DNA of 64,000 bases from Lathyrus oleraceus (GCF_024323335.1 NC_066580.1:141040188-141104187); one strand, 5' to 3'. Positions 1 to 9,674 are shown, numbered from the stretch's first letter. Made by a program: numbers and translations. Notes: a model not told the origin generated them from the letters alone.

Positions 1-2
1 TT

Positions 3-1604
3 CCTGATATTGCTGCATGTCAAGATAAAGCTGTAGTGTTGAGAAAAAATGTCACTGACAATGTTGAGCAACCAGATGCTCATGAGGGGTCAAAGATTGA
101 CAAACCCTCAGGCAAAGTGAGAGGTGAGAAGGCCAATGTTACTCAAGGTGTTGAGGACAACCCTAGAGCTGAAACGATTAACGTGGAAGAGCTCTCGGAC
201 AATGAACTTCTGGCTTCAGCTGTCCCTAGGATAGCCAAGAGAGTTAGGTCTAGAAGGGAGAAAAAGACTGTGGAGCAGAAGTCCCCCTCCAAGGAAGTTG
301 GTGAAACAAATATTCACAAGCAACCAGAGTCAGAGAGTGCACACAAGAGGAAAGGTTATGGACCTATAAAAGCTTGGAGCAAAGAGGTGCCCAAGAAGTT
401 GAAGACCAAGGCTGTGGTGGTTGAGTCTGAATCTGATGTCCCATGTGATGTCACAACATCCTTGTCCAGGAAGAAGCCTTCTTCCAGCAGGCTGGCAACC
501 AGTGTCCCAGAAGTTCCCATTGACAATGTGTCCTTCCACTTTGCCTCCAGTGTTAACAGGTGGAAGTATGTATACCACAAGAGGCTGGCATTGGAGAGAG
601 AACTGGCTCAGAATGCATTGGAGTGTAAGGAAATTGTGGATCTCATCAAAGAAGCAGGACTGATGAGAACTGTGTGTAAACTCCCTAAATGCTATGAGAC
701 CTTAGTGAAGGAGTTCATTGTTAATCTGTCTGAGGAGTGTGCTGATGGGAAATCCAGAGAATTTAGAAAGGTCTATGTGCGTGGCAAGTGCGTGACTTTT
801 TCTCCTTCAGTGATAAATCTATATTTGGGAAGAGCAGATGAAGTGCAACCAGAACTTGAAGTGACTGACAACACTATCTGTCAAGTCATCACAGCAAAGC
901 AAGTCCAGAAATGGCCTCTCAAAGGGAAACTGGTGGCCAATCAACTAAGTGTAAAGTATGCAATGTTACACAAAGTTGGAGCAGCCAACTGGGTACCCAC
1001 TAATCACAAGTCAACTGTGTCTGTGGCGTTAGGGAAGTTCATCTATGCAGTGGGAACCAAGACAAAGGTGGACTATGGTAATTACATCTTTGATCAGACA
1101 ATGAAACATGCTGGGAGTTTTAGTGTGAAGGGACCCATTGCCTTTCCATCTCTCATATGTGGAATTGTGCTGAATCAATTTCCACATATCCTGACAGATA
1201 ATGACTTTGTGAGAAGAAGAGAGAGTCCATTGGCCTTCAGCTACAAACTGTTCCTGGGCAAGCATGTCCCTGACATTGTCTTGACATCAGGAGAAACATC
1301 CAAAGTTGGCCACCAACCAGACAAAGCTGATGTTATTGCAGTTCTCAAAGAGACTTGCAAAGAACTGGAGGCTAGAAAGCATGCTCTGGAAAAGCTCATC
1401 TTACAATTGGAGACTTCTGCTGAGGACACGGATGGAGCTGATAAGCAAAGCTCTGAGGAGGAGGAGGAGGCCAGCTCTGAAGAGGAGGCTGATGATGAGG
1501 CTGGGATTAAATACTTGTCTTTCTGTGTTTTCTGTCATTACTATTTGTGGATCTGTAACTTAAAGTGTTGCTTTGGCAACATTTTTGACAAAAAGGGGGA
1601 GTGA
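3..1604 (+). CDS. Envelope-like / putative plant transposon protein of Sirevirus (5' end outside window)
   Basis: The frame is open from base 3 to a TGA at 1602-1604, so no start is seen here; the GTG at 36 is not a credible initiator. The product has a charged, Lys/Ser-rich N-terminal half, a central globular block (about residues 170-420 counted from the GTG at 36) resembling the putative plant transposon protein domain, a Leu-rich helical stretch near residues 440-470, an acidic run of Glu/Ser/Asp, and a hydrophobic, Cys/Tyr-rich segment close to the C-terminus that could span a membrane. The last codons read through the polypurine tract, ending DKKGE, as in other legume Sirevirus env-like ORFs. 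No internal stop is seen. Function is unproven in the family; an envelope role is only analogy. Confidence 0.75.
   Translation, partial: PDIAACQDKAVVLRKNVTDNVEQPDAHEGSKIDKPSGKVRGEKANVTQGVEDNPRAETINVEELSDNELLASAVPRIAKRVRSRREKKTVEQKSPSKEVGETNIHKQPESESAHKRKGYGPIKAWSKEVPKKLKTKAVVVESESDVPCDVTTSLSRKKPSSSRLATSVPEVPIDNVSFHFASSVNRWKYVYHKRLALERELAQNALECKEIVDLIKEAGLMRTVCKLPKCYETLVKEFIVNLSEECADGKSREFRKVYVRGKCVTFSPSVINLYLGRADEVQPELEVTDNTICQVITAKQVQKWPLKGKLVANQLSVKYAMLHKVGAANWVPTNHKSTVSVALGKFIYAVGTKTKVDYGNYIFDQTMKHAGSFSVKGPIAFPSLICGIVLNQFPHILTDNDFVRRRESPLAFSYKLFLGKHVPDIVLTSGETSKVGHQPDKADVIAVLKETCKELEARKHALEKLILQLETSAEDTDGADKQSSEEEEEASSEEEADDEAGIKYLSFCVFCHYYLWICNLKCCFGNIFDKKGE
1590..1601 (+). other. First polypurine tract (PPT) of the Sirevirus
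   Basis: An A-run followed by GGGGGAG overlaps the last codons of the env-like ORF. Sireviruses typically carry multiple PPT copies; this is the upstream one, about 400 bp before the LTR. Confidence 0.7.
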
Positions 1605-1998
1605 CAAGTGATACCCCAAGACAACAAAAGTTTACTTTGTTAAACTTTGTTAAATTTGTTAAAACAGGTTCTCATTCTGACAGATTGAAGTTTTCCTCTA
1701 CAGCAGCTTATGTGTGATGAAGTGTGTATTTAGCTTCTGTTTGTATGCTGCTATGTGTGTGTGAAGTTTTTATTTAACTTCTCTCCCCTGCAGTTATTGT
1801 GTGTGAAGTGTTTATTTAACTTCTGTATGTGTGTGCTGCTGTGTGAAGTTTTTATTTAACTTCTGTATGTGTGTGAGTGTGCTGCCACTCTGAGTGTATT
1901 AGCTAGTATTAATTCCTGCTAGGTGTGTGATTCCGCTGCTATGAACTCTGTTATGGGGATCAAAGTGTTTTAGCCAAAAATTTGCCAAAGGGGGAGTT
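1605..1998 (+). other. Sirevirus non-coding spacer between env-like ORF and 3' LTR
   Basis: No ORF. It contains three near-identical copies of a motif, TGTGTGAAG followed by TTTATTTAACTTCT, spread over about 1750-1865 and interspersed with TGTGTG stretches. The second PPT lies at 1985-1996, directly before the LTR. Confidence 0.65.
1985..1996 (+). other. Second PPT adjacent to 3' LTR
   Basis: CCAAAGGGGGAG ends two bases before the TGTAGG that opens the LTR. This is the position expected for the plus-strand primer in reverse transcription. Confidence 0.75.
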
Positions 1999-3411
1999 TG
2001 TAGGTGTTTAATTGGCTGCATTATATGGTAAAACACTAGATGGTTACTAATGTCTTAACTGATGTCATGACATGTATGTGTGACTACATTGTAGTTACTG
2101 AAGGACTAGCTAACACAGGATTTATTGAATGTCAAACTGGATGCTGTGACATTCATACCTGTCAACAGATACTAAGGAATAGAACAGCAGGTGTTCTGTT
2201 AGAACTTAGTATTTATCTCCAGTCTGGTTATCAAGGAAAGACCAGACCTGGCATGAGGCCTACTGACTGAATGTCAAACAGGATGTTATGACATTCATCA
2301 TTGACAGCAGCTACTGAACATTAGATAGAGTGGTGTTCTGCTATATTTCAGCATGTAACTTAGTTTGTTCTTCAAGAGAATAACAGAACTAACTTAAGGC
2401 CAAATGTGTAAATGTTAAGTTGGACACTTTGACATTTATTAATGTAAGCTGTTACTGTAGTATGGTCATTTTGATCATGTACAGGTCAGCAAAATTGTAC
2501 AGTCTGTTTTCTGGAAAAACAGACTCAGCATATGGACCTTGATGTCAAGCTGAATGTCGTGACATTCATTCCTGACAGCATATGCTAAATTGTAGGTTGT
2601 TCAGTTTTCTGTTTCAGCTTTTCTTGGGCTATTCTTCAGGAAGTCAACAGCTTAGAGAAAAACCAGGAAATCAACAACCAAGCTACATTCAATGAATCTA
2701 ACAAATAGCCTATTTGTTAGTAACCTAAATGTTGAATTTATGGGAACCCGCGTGACCTTAAATTCAGGAGAATACAGGTGCAAAAGCCCATGGTACTGCA
2801 ATATAAAAGGAAGGCGTTCCTTCATTCAGTTTCAAGGGATTTTGAGGCGTGAAGATTTTGTGTGTCCATCATACTTCACTGCTGTATTTTTGTGAGTCTT
2901 GTATTAGACGTATCTTGTAAGCCAAGCCATTATCAAGTAGATGATTGTTGTGGCATAGGGTGTTCATTGAGTTCTAAGTGTTGTGTCGCTCAAAGCTTTT
3001 AAGCGAGAGTGCTGTGTATCTTGATTAAAGCTGTGAAGCACAATCAAGAGTTGTTTGAAGTGTGACTTCAACTTGTCTTTAATATTGTTTAAAGATAGTA
3101 ATCACTGAGGTGATTGAGGGGGAGTGAGTAGGAACTCTGATCTTAGGTTAAGATTGAAATTGCATTGGGTAGGGATTAAGTGATAAGTTGTAAACGGGTG
3201 AGTTTAGCTTTGAATTGATACTACTAATAGTGGATTTCCTCCCTGGCTTGGTAGCCCCCAGATGTAGGTCATGTTGGATTGAACTGGGTAAACAATTACT
3301 TGTGTTATTTACTGCACTTACTGTTAAGTTCTGCATAATTCCTGTCTGTGCAGAATTGGACGTCATAACAACCCGTGTGACATCCAAAGTCTGATAACTA
3401 GAATTTCAACA
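1999..3411 (+). repeat. 3' LTR of the Sirevirus
   Basis: It starts TGTAGG just after the PPT and is about 1.41 kb if it ends at TTTCAACA near 3411. The left end is well supported. The right end is an estimate, from the ACA terminus and the point where the neighbouring PMD coding frame becomes recognisable. Four hairpin-capable units lie in the first 600 bp. Several short ORFs here are not credible genes. Confidence 0.65.
2126..2568. promoter_or_regulatory. Four palindromic units in the Sirevirus LTR
   Basis: TGAATGTCA and TGACATTCA arms, 12 bases apart, occur at 2126-2155 and 2268-2297 as perfect inverted repeats. Imperfect versions lie at 2409-2438 and 2539-2568. Spacing is about 130-142 bp. 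The last unit also contains a tighter palindrome (2551-2568). Palindrome clusters are a known Sirevirus LTR feature, thought to be cis-regulatory. Confidence 0.6.
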
Positions 3412-4911
3412 ATCATTTCTGGATTTGTATTTGCTCTATACCAATCCACATATTCCCTTGTCGGCTTCATTTCGTTGGGCGCCACCGGAAATTGTAGAAC
3501 ATAGTGGGCACGGTCTTTCCACATTTTACGAAACTCCTTAGCAAATTCCTTCCAATGTTGGGCATACCACTGGTGGCTGACTTTTTTTAGATGCCAAGGT
3601 TCCAAAGACATAGAGGGGCCTGGGATTTCTTGATGCATTCCGAATTGCAGCTTGACACGGTCACTTTGGTGCATCTCCACAGTGGTGAACCGCATTATGG
3701 CCGTTTTTGCTGTCCAAACAGCTGCATCTTCGGGGTTGGGTTGATGTTCCAATCCCAAATATGGCCTCCAAATAAACTGCAAAGAAAAAAGCAAATATGT
3801 TATTTATTGAGAATGCATGATATTAATAAATTAGTTAGAAGATGAGTGATTTAGTGGTAATACATCTTGTGCTCGGAGACGATCCAAGAGTTGGCGATAA
3901 AATATAATTTTATTTTTAGGGGTAAGACTGTAATCCAGTCCGGTTGTAATGAACCTAAACAAAAAAAGATAAATAATATTATTTACAAATATTTATAGAA
4001 TAAATATACAAAATAAAATAACATCATAAATTTACCTAGTTGGGTAGGGGAAGGAGTAGACGTTAGGATTTTCTGGGGCTAGCCTCGGCAATCTCCACCA
4101 CCCCCATGTTTGGAGCAAAAAAGCACATCCAGGAAATGTGCAGTGGTCATTTTGTGCATTTTTACACAAAGAGCTATATAGGAATGCCAATACAGCAGAA
4201 CCCCAACTATACGTGCTTATTCTATCAATGTCCTCGAGCAAACTCAAGTACATAAAGTTTATGCTATTTCCCGTCCTTTTGGGAAATAGCAAGTTCCCAA
4301 ATAATAACATAATGTAAACCCGAGTTTTTATGACTTTTTCTTGTTCGGACGAATCCTCAGTCAAAGTTATGGAGTCGTGGTACAATTGGAGGCTCGATAG
4401 TTTAATACCCTGACCCCTAGCTTTTGCAGACCCCTCACCCTCGACCAGATCTACCCCCAACATTTGAACACATATTTCGTTGGGCTGTTGAACATTTCCA
4501 GTCACAGGCTTACCATTTATTCTAAGACCCAAAAGCATGTACACGTCCTCTAGTGTGACGGTACATTCACCAGTTGGTAGGTGAAAAGTGTGTGTCTTTG
4601 GTCTCCAACGTTCACACAGAGCAAGAATAAATTTGACATCAATTGTGGCATTTACGACATGCATAACATGACCGAAACCCGCACGCTCTATGTAAGGTAC
4701 GCACCATGGGTCTGGATAAGGCATAGGGTGTGAACGTTGACGAAATTTCTTGGGATCCTTTAAAAACAAACAATATAAACAATCATTAGATTGGACTTTT
4801 AAAAAAAAAATTATAAACATACGAAAGAGGCAATGTTCAAGAAAAACTTACGAATGAGGCAATGTTTGCCCTAGTGCCTCTGTGTTCTTGGCCCATGGTA
4901 AGAAGAGACAT
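3412..4911 (-). pseudogene. PMD (MAIN-like / PP7 long-form homolog) gene: spliced, frameshifted and 3'-truncated
   Basis: Four exons can be placed: 4911-4852 (start ATG, second Met at 4896; 20 codons, donor GTAAGT), 4757-4036, 3955-3864 and 3776-3412. Each intron has GT/AG ends and the phases agree. Exon 2 carries the family hallmarks: ...RAGFGHV near its start, CERWRPKTHTFHLPTGE, the LEDVYMLLGLRI block, and WGWWRLP near its end. Exon 4 starts FIWRPYLG and includes the REYVDWYR region, then runs into the Sirevirus LTR, so the C-terminus is lost. An extra A in the run at 3899-3903 shifts exon 3. PMD proteins (MAIN, MAIL1) act in silencing and development in Arabidopsis; the role of transposon-borne copies is unknown. 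Confidence 0.78.
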
Positions 4912-5010
4912 GATTGCAATGTAGAACGAAGCTTGGTGGATGAGAAGTTTCGTTGGAGTTCTCTGAATTAAAGTGTTAGTGGTTGATGAAAACTTGCAAG
5001 AATGACCTTC

Positions 5011-5018
5011 TATTTATA
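5011..5018 (-). promoter_or_regulatory. TATA box of the PMD gene
   Basis: TATAAATA on the minus strand, about 100 bp upstream of the PMD ATG at 4911. It sits at the left edge of the tandem array, so the array forms the upstream promoter region. Confidence 0.6.
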
Positions 5019-5040
5019 CTCGTTTTCAAGTAGATTGAAT

Positions 5041-5525
5041 ATGCAAAGATGTGACACGTGTAAGGCATGCATGGGAATCTTGCAGAATAGGTGCAGGCTA
5101 TGCGCAGGCTACGTTGGCATGCATTGGTACAGATTAGGTTGCACTTGTCTTGTCTTGGGGAAGACTTGGTGGAACCTGATGATGCAAAGATGTGACACGT
5201 GTAAGGCATGCGTGGGAATCTTGCAGAATAGGTGCAGGCTAGGTGCAGGCTAGGTGGATAGGTTGGCATGCACTGGTACAGATTAGGTTGCACTTGTCTT
5301 GTCTTGGGAAAGACTTGGTGGAACCTGATGATGCAAAGATGTGACACGTGTAAGGCATGCGTGGGAATCTTGCAGAATAGGTGCAGGCTAGGTGCAGGCT
5401 AGGTGGATAGGTTGGCATGCATTGGTACAGATTAGGTTGCACTTGTCTTGTCTTGGGGAAGACTTGGTGGAACCTGATGATGCAAAGATGTGACACGTGT
5501 AATGCATGCGTGGGAATCTTGCTTT
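5041..5525. repeat. 149-bp tandem repeat array in the PMD/transposase intergenic region
   Basis: Units start at 5041, 5182, 5331 and 5480 (periods 141, 149, 149) and are nearly identical apart from a short internal duplication of a GGTGCAGGCTA motif. Each unit contains GTGACACGTGT, with a G-box core CACGTG, and a GGCATGC motif followed by GTGGGAATCTTGCAG. Chained ORFs across it on the minus strand change frame from unit to unit and are not genes. Confidence 0.85.
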
Positions 5526-5750
5526 GAATATTATTTTAGTACAACAACTTTAGAAAGTTTAAATTGGTTTTTAATTCAATTTAGTTAATCAGATTGTTTA
5601 AAATAAATAATTAAGCTTAAATAAGATTGATTATTATTTTAAACACATAATGGAAAAAAGAGGTAGTTTAGTATTGGAAGCGTGATATTCAGTATTGGAA
5701 GTTCAAGAAGTTTAACTTTTCGCTATGGAGTTATTCACTTTCAATTTGCA
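5526..5750. other. AT-rich spacer splitting the repeat array
   Basis: AT-rich DNA with no ORF of note, lying between the regular array and its diverged continuation. It may be a small insertion in the array; no terminal repeats or duplication are obvious. Confidence 0.4.
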
Positions 5751-6130
5751 CATGAAGATGTGACACGTGTAAGGCATGCGTGGGAGTCTTGCAAGACTAG
5801 GTGGTGAAGACATTTGATTAGGTTGGCATGCGTGGGAATCTTGTAGAGTAGGTGCAAGCTAGGTGCAGGCGAGGTTGGCATGCATTGGTACAAATTAATT
5901 GGAGTTGTCTTGTCTAAGGGAAAGGCTTGGTGGTAGTGTTGCATGCAAAGATATGAGACGTGTAAGGCATGCGTGGGAATCTTGCAGACTAGGTGGTGAA
6001 GACATTTGATTAGGTTGGCATGCGTGGGAATCTTGCAGATTAGGTGCAGGCTAGGTGCAGGCTATGTGCAGGCTACGTTGGCATGCATTGGTACAAACAT
6101 TAGATGGATAGGCATGCGTGTAGAAGGCTT
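5751..6130. repeat. Diverged continuation of the tandem array
   Basis: GACACGTGTAAGGCATGC at about 5761 and a mutated GAGACGTGT version at about 5955 mark two further units. Several extra copies of GGCATGCGTGGGAATCTTG are scattered up to 6120. Unit lengths are irregular here, unlike the left part. Confidence 0.7.
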
Positions 6131-6144
6131 GGTGGATGTGTGAG

Positions 6145-6150
6145 TATAAG
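6145..6150 (+). promoter_or_regulatory. Likely TATA box of the MuDR transposase
   Basis: TATAAG in the context GAGTATAAGTATTC, about 105 bp upstream of the first ATG (6253) and just right of the repeat array. The spacing mirrors that of the PMD TATA box on the other side of the array. Confidence 0.45.
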
Positions 6151-6190
6151 TATTCACACAAAATTTCACAAAGGTATTCACAAGCCCCTT

Positions 6191-6254
6191 CACAATATCT
6201 TCACATATATCTTCACAATATCTTCACATATATCTTCACAATATCTTCACATAT
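6191..6254 (+). repeat. 23-bp tandem repeat in transposase leader
   Basis: CACAATATCTTCACATATATC-type units start at 6191, 6214 and 6237 and run into the start codon. They lie in the presumed 5' UTR. Confidence 0.7.
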
Positions 6255-8607
6255 GATGGCATCTTCATCATAATACAAAATCAAAGCTCACGTCAATGGT
6301 GAGACTTATGAATGTGATATGTCTGGCTTCCTATTTAGAAACACCGATTGCACTCGTTTTTGTCTAAATAGAGGAGCTGACTTCTCTTATCTGAAAAAAA
6401 AGATTGAGTCCGAACTTAGACAACCTGTGTCCCAAATTTTTTACCAACAACCTTTTTTTCTGAAAATAGCTCAGTCAGGTTTTATAAGACATTGATTCAA
6501 AATGACATGGAGGCACAATACATGTTTCGTAATTATGAGTATTCTGGTTACGACTATATAGTGTTGTACATTATGTTGGAACAATTCCAACCAACTCAGA
6601 ATATTCAGTCACAGGTTATTGATCATGTGGTTGATGACGAACAAGACGTTGAACACCCCGTTGAAGACGATGTCGTTGATGATGCAGAAGACGTGGTTGA
6701 TGACTTGGTGAACCGTGATTCCGAAGACGAAGACCAAGTACAAATACCTATAGCGCAACGGTACTCACCGCCTGCCCACTATACAACCCTTAACTTGGGC
6801 GAGGATGAGCCCTCATCAGATATGTTCTACAACCCTTATATGAGGTCTGATGAGGAGTTAAAGAAGGGTGACCAATTTCGGACCAAGGAAGAGTGCCTGT
6901 TAGCAATAAAAAATTGGCACTTGAAAAACTGTGTTGACTACGATGTTAACAGATCAAACCTGGAAAGATACGTTATTTTATGCAAAAATCCGGAGTGTGG
7001 GTTTAGGTTGATGGCATCATACAAGAAGAAATATAACGCGTGGGTGATAGGGTCCATTTCTCAAGCTCACACTTGTGTCAACACAAACATGGCACAGGAT
7101 CATCGCAAACTTAGCCATAATATGATCTGCCATTCAATAATACCTCTTGTTGAAGCTGACCCGTCACTCAAGGTCAAAACCATTATCTCCCATTGTGTTG
7201 ATGTCACTCAAGGCTATTGAACTGGTATACGATAATTGGGAGGAATCATACAAACAACTTCCGCGCTACCTTGCTGCACTACGTTTGTATTCACCTGGGA
7301 CGGTTTCTATAATGGAGACCTTGCCGGCACAATCCCCTGACGGAACTTGTCTAGAAGGTAATGGAATATTCCATAGACTTTTCTGGGCATTCCGTCCCTG
7401 CATCATAGGTTTCACATTCTGCAAGCCGCTTATTCAGGTCGATGGAACTCGGCTGTATGGGAAATACAAAGGATCGTTACTGATGGCGGTCGCACAAGAT
7501 GGAAATTCTAATATTTTCCCAATAGCCTTTGCATTGGTAGAAGGAGAAACGGCTGCTGCTTGGAGTTTCTTCCTTAAGAATCTCCGAACGCACGTGACTC
7601 CACAAGCTGGCATCTGTGTGATTTCCGACAGGCACGCTTCAATAGACAGTGCATACAATAATCCAACAAATGGTTGGCATGACCCCCCATCTACCCATGT
7701 CTACTGCATCAGGTATATTGCTCAAAATTTTATGCGGGAGTTCAAGGATAACTTCTTGAAGCAACATTTGATAAACGCGGGGTATGCATTAAACCAACCT
7801 GGATTCCAATACTACCGCCGGGAAATAGTGTTGGTAAATTCTGATGCAGGGAGGTGGATCGATAACATTGACAGAGCAAAGTGGACTAGGTCATACGACG
7901 ATGGGGTGAGATGGGGCCACATGACAACAAATCTTGTGGAATCAATGAACGGCGTCTTTAAGGGCATACGTAACCTCCCGGTAACCGCATTGGTGAGTGC
8001 GACCTATTTTCGGATGGCAACGTTGTTCGTAACAAGAGGCAGGCGCTGTCATGAAGTGTTGCAGACGAGTCAAGTATATAGTGATGCCTGCATGAAGTTT
8101 ATGAGGCAGGAATCTGCCAAAGCCAGCAGCCATCGGGTTACGGAATTCGACCGCCATGGCCACACTTTTAGTGTCAAGGAAACAATTGACCACAACCAAG
8201 GGCTGCCCAGACAAGAGTATAGGGTCCTAATACCAGACCGTTGGTGCGACTGTGGTCAATTTCAGGCCTATCGTATGCCTTGTTCCCATGTCATTGCAGC
8301 GTGTTCACACAGCCACTTCGATGCATTATCGCTAGTGTCTCCCATCTACAAAGTTGCAACATTGCTCAATGTATACGACAATCCCTTTCCGGTGGTAGCA
8401 TTGGAGGCGTATTGGCCAGAGTATGACGGGGAAATTGTTTGGCACAACGAATCGATGCGGCGGAATAAAAGTGGTCGCCCAAACAGCAGGCGCATTAGAA
8501 CTGAAATGGACGTCGCAGAGAAAATGCAGAGGAAGTGTAGCATATGTCGACAACTGGGGCATAATAAAAACAAATGTCCATATCATGGATCTACTTCGAC
8601 TACATAG
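6253..8607 (+). pseudogene. MuDR/MULE transposase, broken by a stop, a frameshift and a deletion
   Basis: The frame opens with two ATGs at 6253 and 6256. An N-terminal block (about 6260-6600), an acidic Asp/Glu/Val linker (about 6615-6735), a MuDR DNA-binding domain with Cys pair KNPECGF and a HTC end (about 6860-7070), and the MULE DDE domain (7430-8000: VDGTRLYGKYKG, ISDRHAS, TTNLVESMN) follow in order. A SWIM zinc finger (CDCG...CSH, about 8245-8310) and a C-terminal CCHC knuckle (CSICRQLGHNKNKC, about 8535-8580) close it. Lesions: TAA at 6271-6273, a frame change in the T run near 6451-6460, and a short deletion with frame change near 7205-7215. The DDE residues themselves remain. The enzyme would cut element ends; this copy cannot make full-length product. 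Confidence 0.88.
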
Positions 8608-8647
8608 TTGTATTACTTCATAACTCTGTGTACCAATGCTATTTATC

Positions 8648-8653
8648 AATAAA
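8648..8653 (+). terminator. Polyadenylation signal of the transposase
   Basis: AATAAA 41 bp after the TAG that ends the transposase frame. Confidence 0.5.
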
Positions 8654-8831
8654 GTTTACTTTTTATTTCAAATAGAAGATGACATTGAAACAACAAACAC
8701 AAACATCTAACATTACAACAACAATTACTAAAGCAAAAACACATACTGGAACAAGAACAAGTACTAAAACAAGAACAAGTACTACAACAAATAGCAAATA
8801 CACAAACAACATCACAAACAACCCTTAAAAT

Positions 8832-9185
8832 CTAGGAAATTACAACAGTTAACACTATGTCGTCTGATCCATGCATCATTTGGATGCAATCAATGTCGCT
8901 TTCAACTTCAACCCACGAACATACCGTTTCTCCAGTTTCAAATGAGATACTTTTTCTAAGCCTCTGAATCCTTCTGATGACTTCACCAGGTTGGTAATCT
9001 CCCTCTAACCAAGACATCAATGATCTTTTTAGTTGGTCCAACGAACGGAAGTTCCAAAATTTCATCTCCATTGGGGGTTTCACAGGTGAGAAAATAACAT
9101 GCCCATCCCTTTTTAAGATTACTGGTTCTGGATCCGGGCGCCTGGATGATGTCCGCTCCCATGATGACGGTCTGGGGGATGCCAT
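8832..9185 (-). CDS. Small uncharacterised ORF of the PMD-MULE (117 aa, intact)
   Basis: Start chosen at the Met at 9185 (MASPRPSSWERTS...); an upstream in-frame Met at 9248 would sit on the TATA box, so it is unlikely to be used. The protein is Arg/Ser/Pro-rich at the N-terminus, then has KRDGHVIFSPVKPP, an aromatic FWNF motif, a predicted amphipathic segment with LKRSLMSWLEGDY and RRIQRLRKSISFETGE, and an acidic, hydrophobic C-terminus. No stop or frameshift interrupts it, unlike the two large genes of the element. No signal peptide or membrane segment in the 117-aa form. I do not recognise the family. Its place inside the MULE, convergent with the transposase, suggests an accessory protein of the element, but that is inference. 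Confidence 0.6.
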   Translation of the reverse strand: MASPRPSSWERTSSRRPDPEPVILKRDGHVIFSPVKPPMEMKFWNFRSLDQLKRSLMSWLEGDYQPGEVIRRIQRLRKSISFETGETVCSWVEVESDIDCIQMMHGSDDIVLTVVIS

Positions 9186-9250
9186 GAACTCAACTTGATT
9201 GAGAAAGTGATAGGAAATAGTGGTGAAGAAAATGCAAGGAAATAACACTT

Positions 9251-9258
9251 TATTTATA
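9251..9258 (-). promoter_or_regulatory. TATA box of the small MULE ORF
   Basis: TATAAATA on the minus strand, about 66 bp upstream of the chosen ATG at 9185. The position favours the 117-aa start over the longer 138-aa frame. Confidence 0.5.
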
Positions 9259-9300
9259 GGACAAGATTAATTAGTCTTAGGGGGAATTAGGGTTTGAATT

Positions 9301-9392
9301 AGGTCATACCTACCTAACATGCTTAACCCTAATTCTCCCAAAAATTTATAAATACTATTAATTACTTATAAATTAAATTAATCTATATATAA

Positions 9393-9455
<63 letters not shown>

Positions 9456-9541
9456 AGATAGGTCATACCTACCTAACATGATTAACCCTAATTCTCCCAA
9501 AAATTTATAAATACTATTAATTACTTATAAATTAAATTAAT
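9301..9541. repeat. Direct repeat of about 82 bp flanking an (AT)n tract
   Basis: A block starting AGGTCATACCTACCTAACATG occurs at 9301-9382 and again at 9460-9541, with one or two mismatches. The copies are separated by a pure AT microsatellite (about 9393-9452). Confidence 0.85.
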
Positions 9542-9548
9542 ATATATA

Positions 9549-9600
<52 letters not shown>

Positions 9601-9641
9601 ATATATATATATATATATAAATTAATATATATATATATATA

Positions 9642-9672
<31 letters not shown>
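9541..9672. repeat. AT microsatellite
   Basis: Long (TA)n with occasional CT interruptions, to the right of the second copy of the direct repeat. No coding content. Confidence 0.85.

Positions 9673-9674
<2 letters not shown>

Larger units (their letters stand above)
1..3411 (+). mobile_element. 3' part of a Ty1/copia Sirevirus-type LTR retrotransposon
   Basis: Seen: an env-like ORF open from the window edge, a polypurine tract right at its stop, a non-coding spacer, a second polypurine tract, then a block starting TGTAGG that behaves as a 3' LTR. Known: Sireviruses (SIRE1-like) carry an envelope-like ORF after pol, repeated AAAGGGGGAG-type tracts and palindromes in the LTR. Gag-pol and the 5' LTR lie outside the window. 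The right end is placed where PMD coding similarity begins, near an ACA terminus; the target-site duplication cannot be checked without the 5' end. Confidence 0.82.

Noticed and set aside
330..1563. Antisense and alternative-frame ORFs over the env-like gene
   Set aside because: Shadows of the long coding frame, with no motif or start context of their own.
2040..2270. 76-codon ORF in the Sirevirus LTR
   Set aside because: Lies over the palindromic repeats and lacks family resemblance; chance ORF.
4976..5496. Repetitive Cys/His-rich ORFs on the minus strand
   Set aside because: They are translations of the 149-bp tandem repeat; the frame changes between units, there is no consistent start, and the DNA motif rather than the protein is conserved.
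5041..5525. CRISPR-like array
   Set aside because: Units are head-to-tail and nearly identical over their whole length with no unique spacers; the context is a plant transposon.
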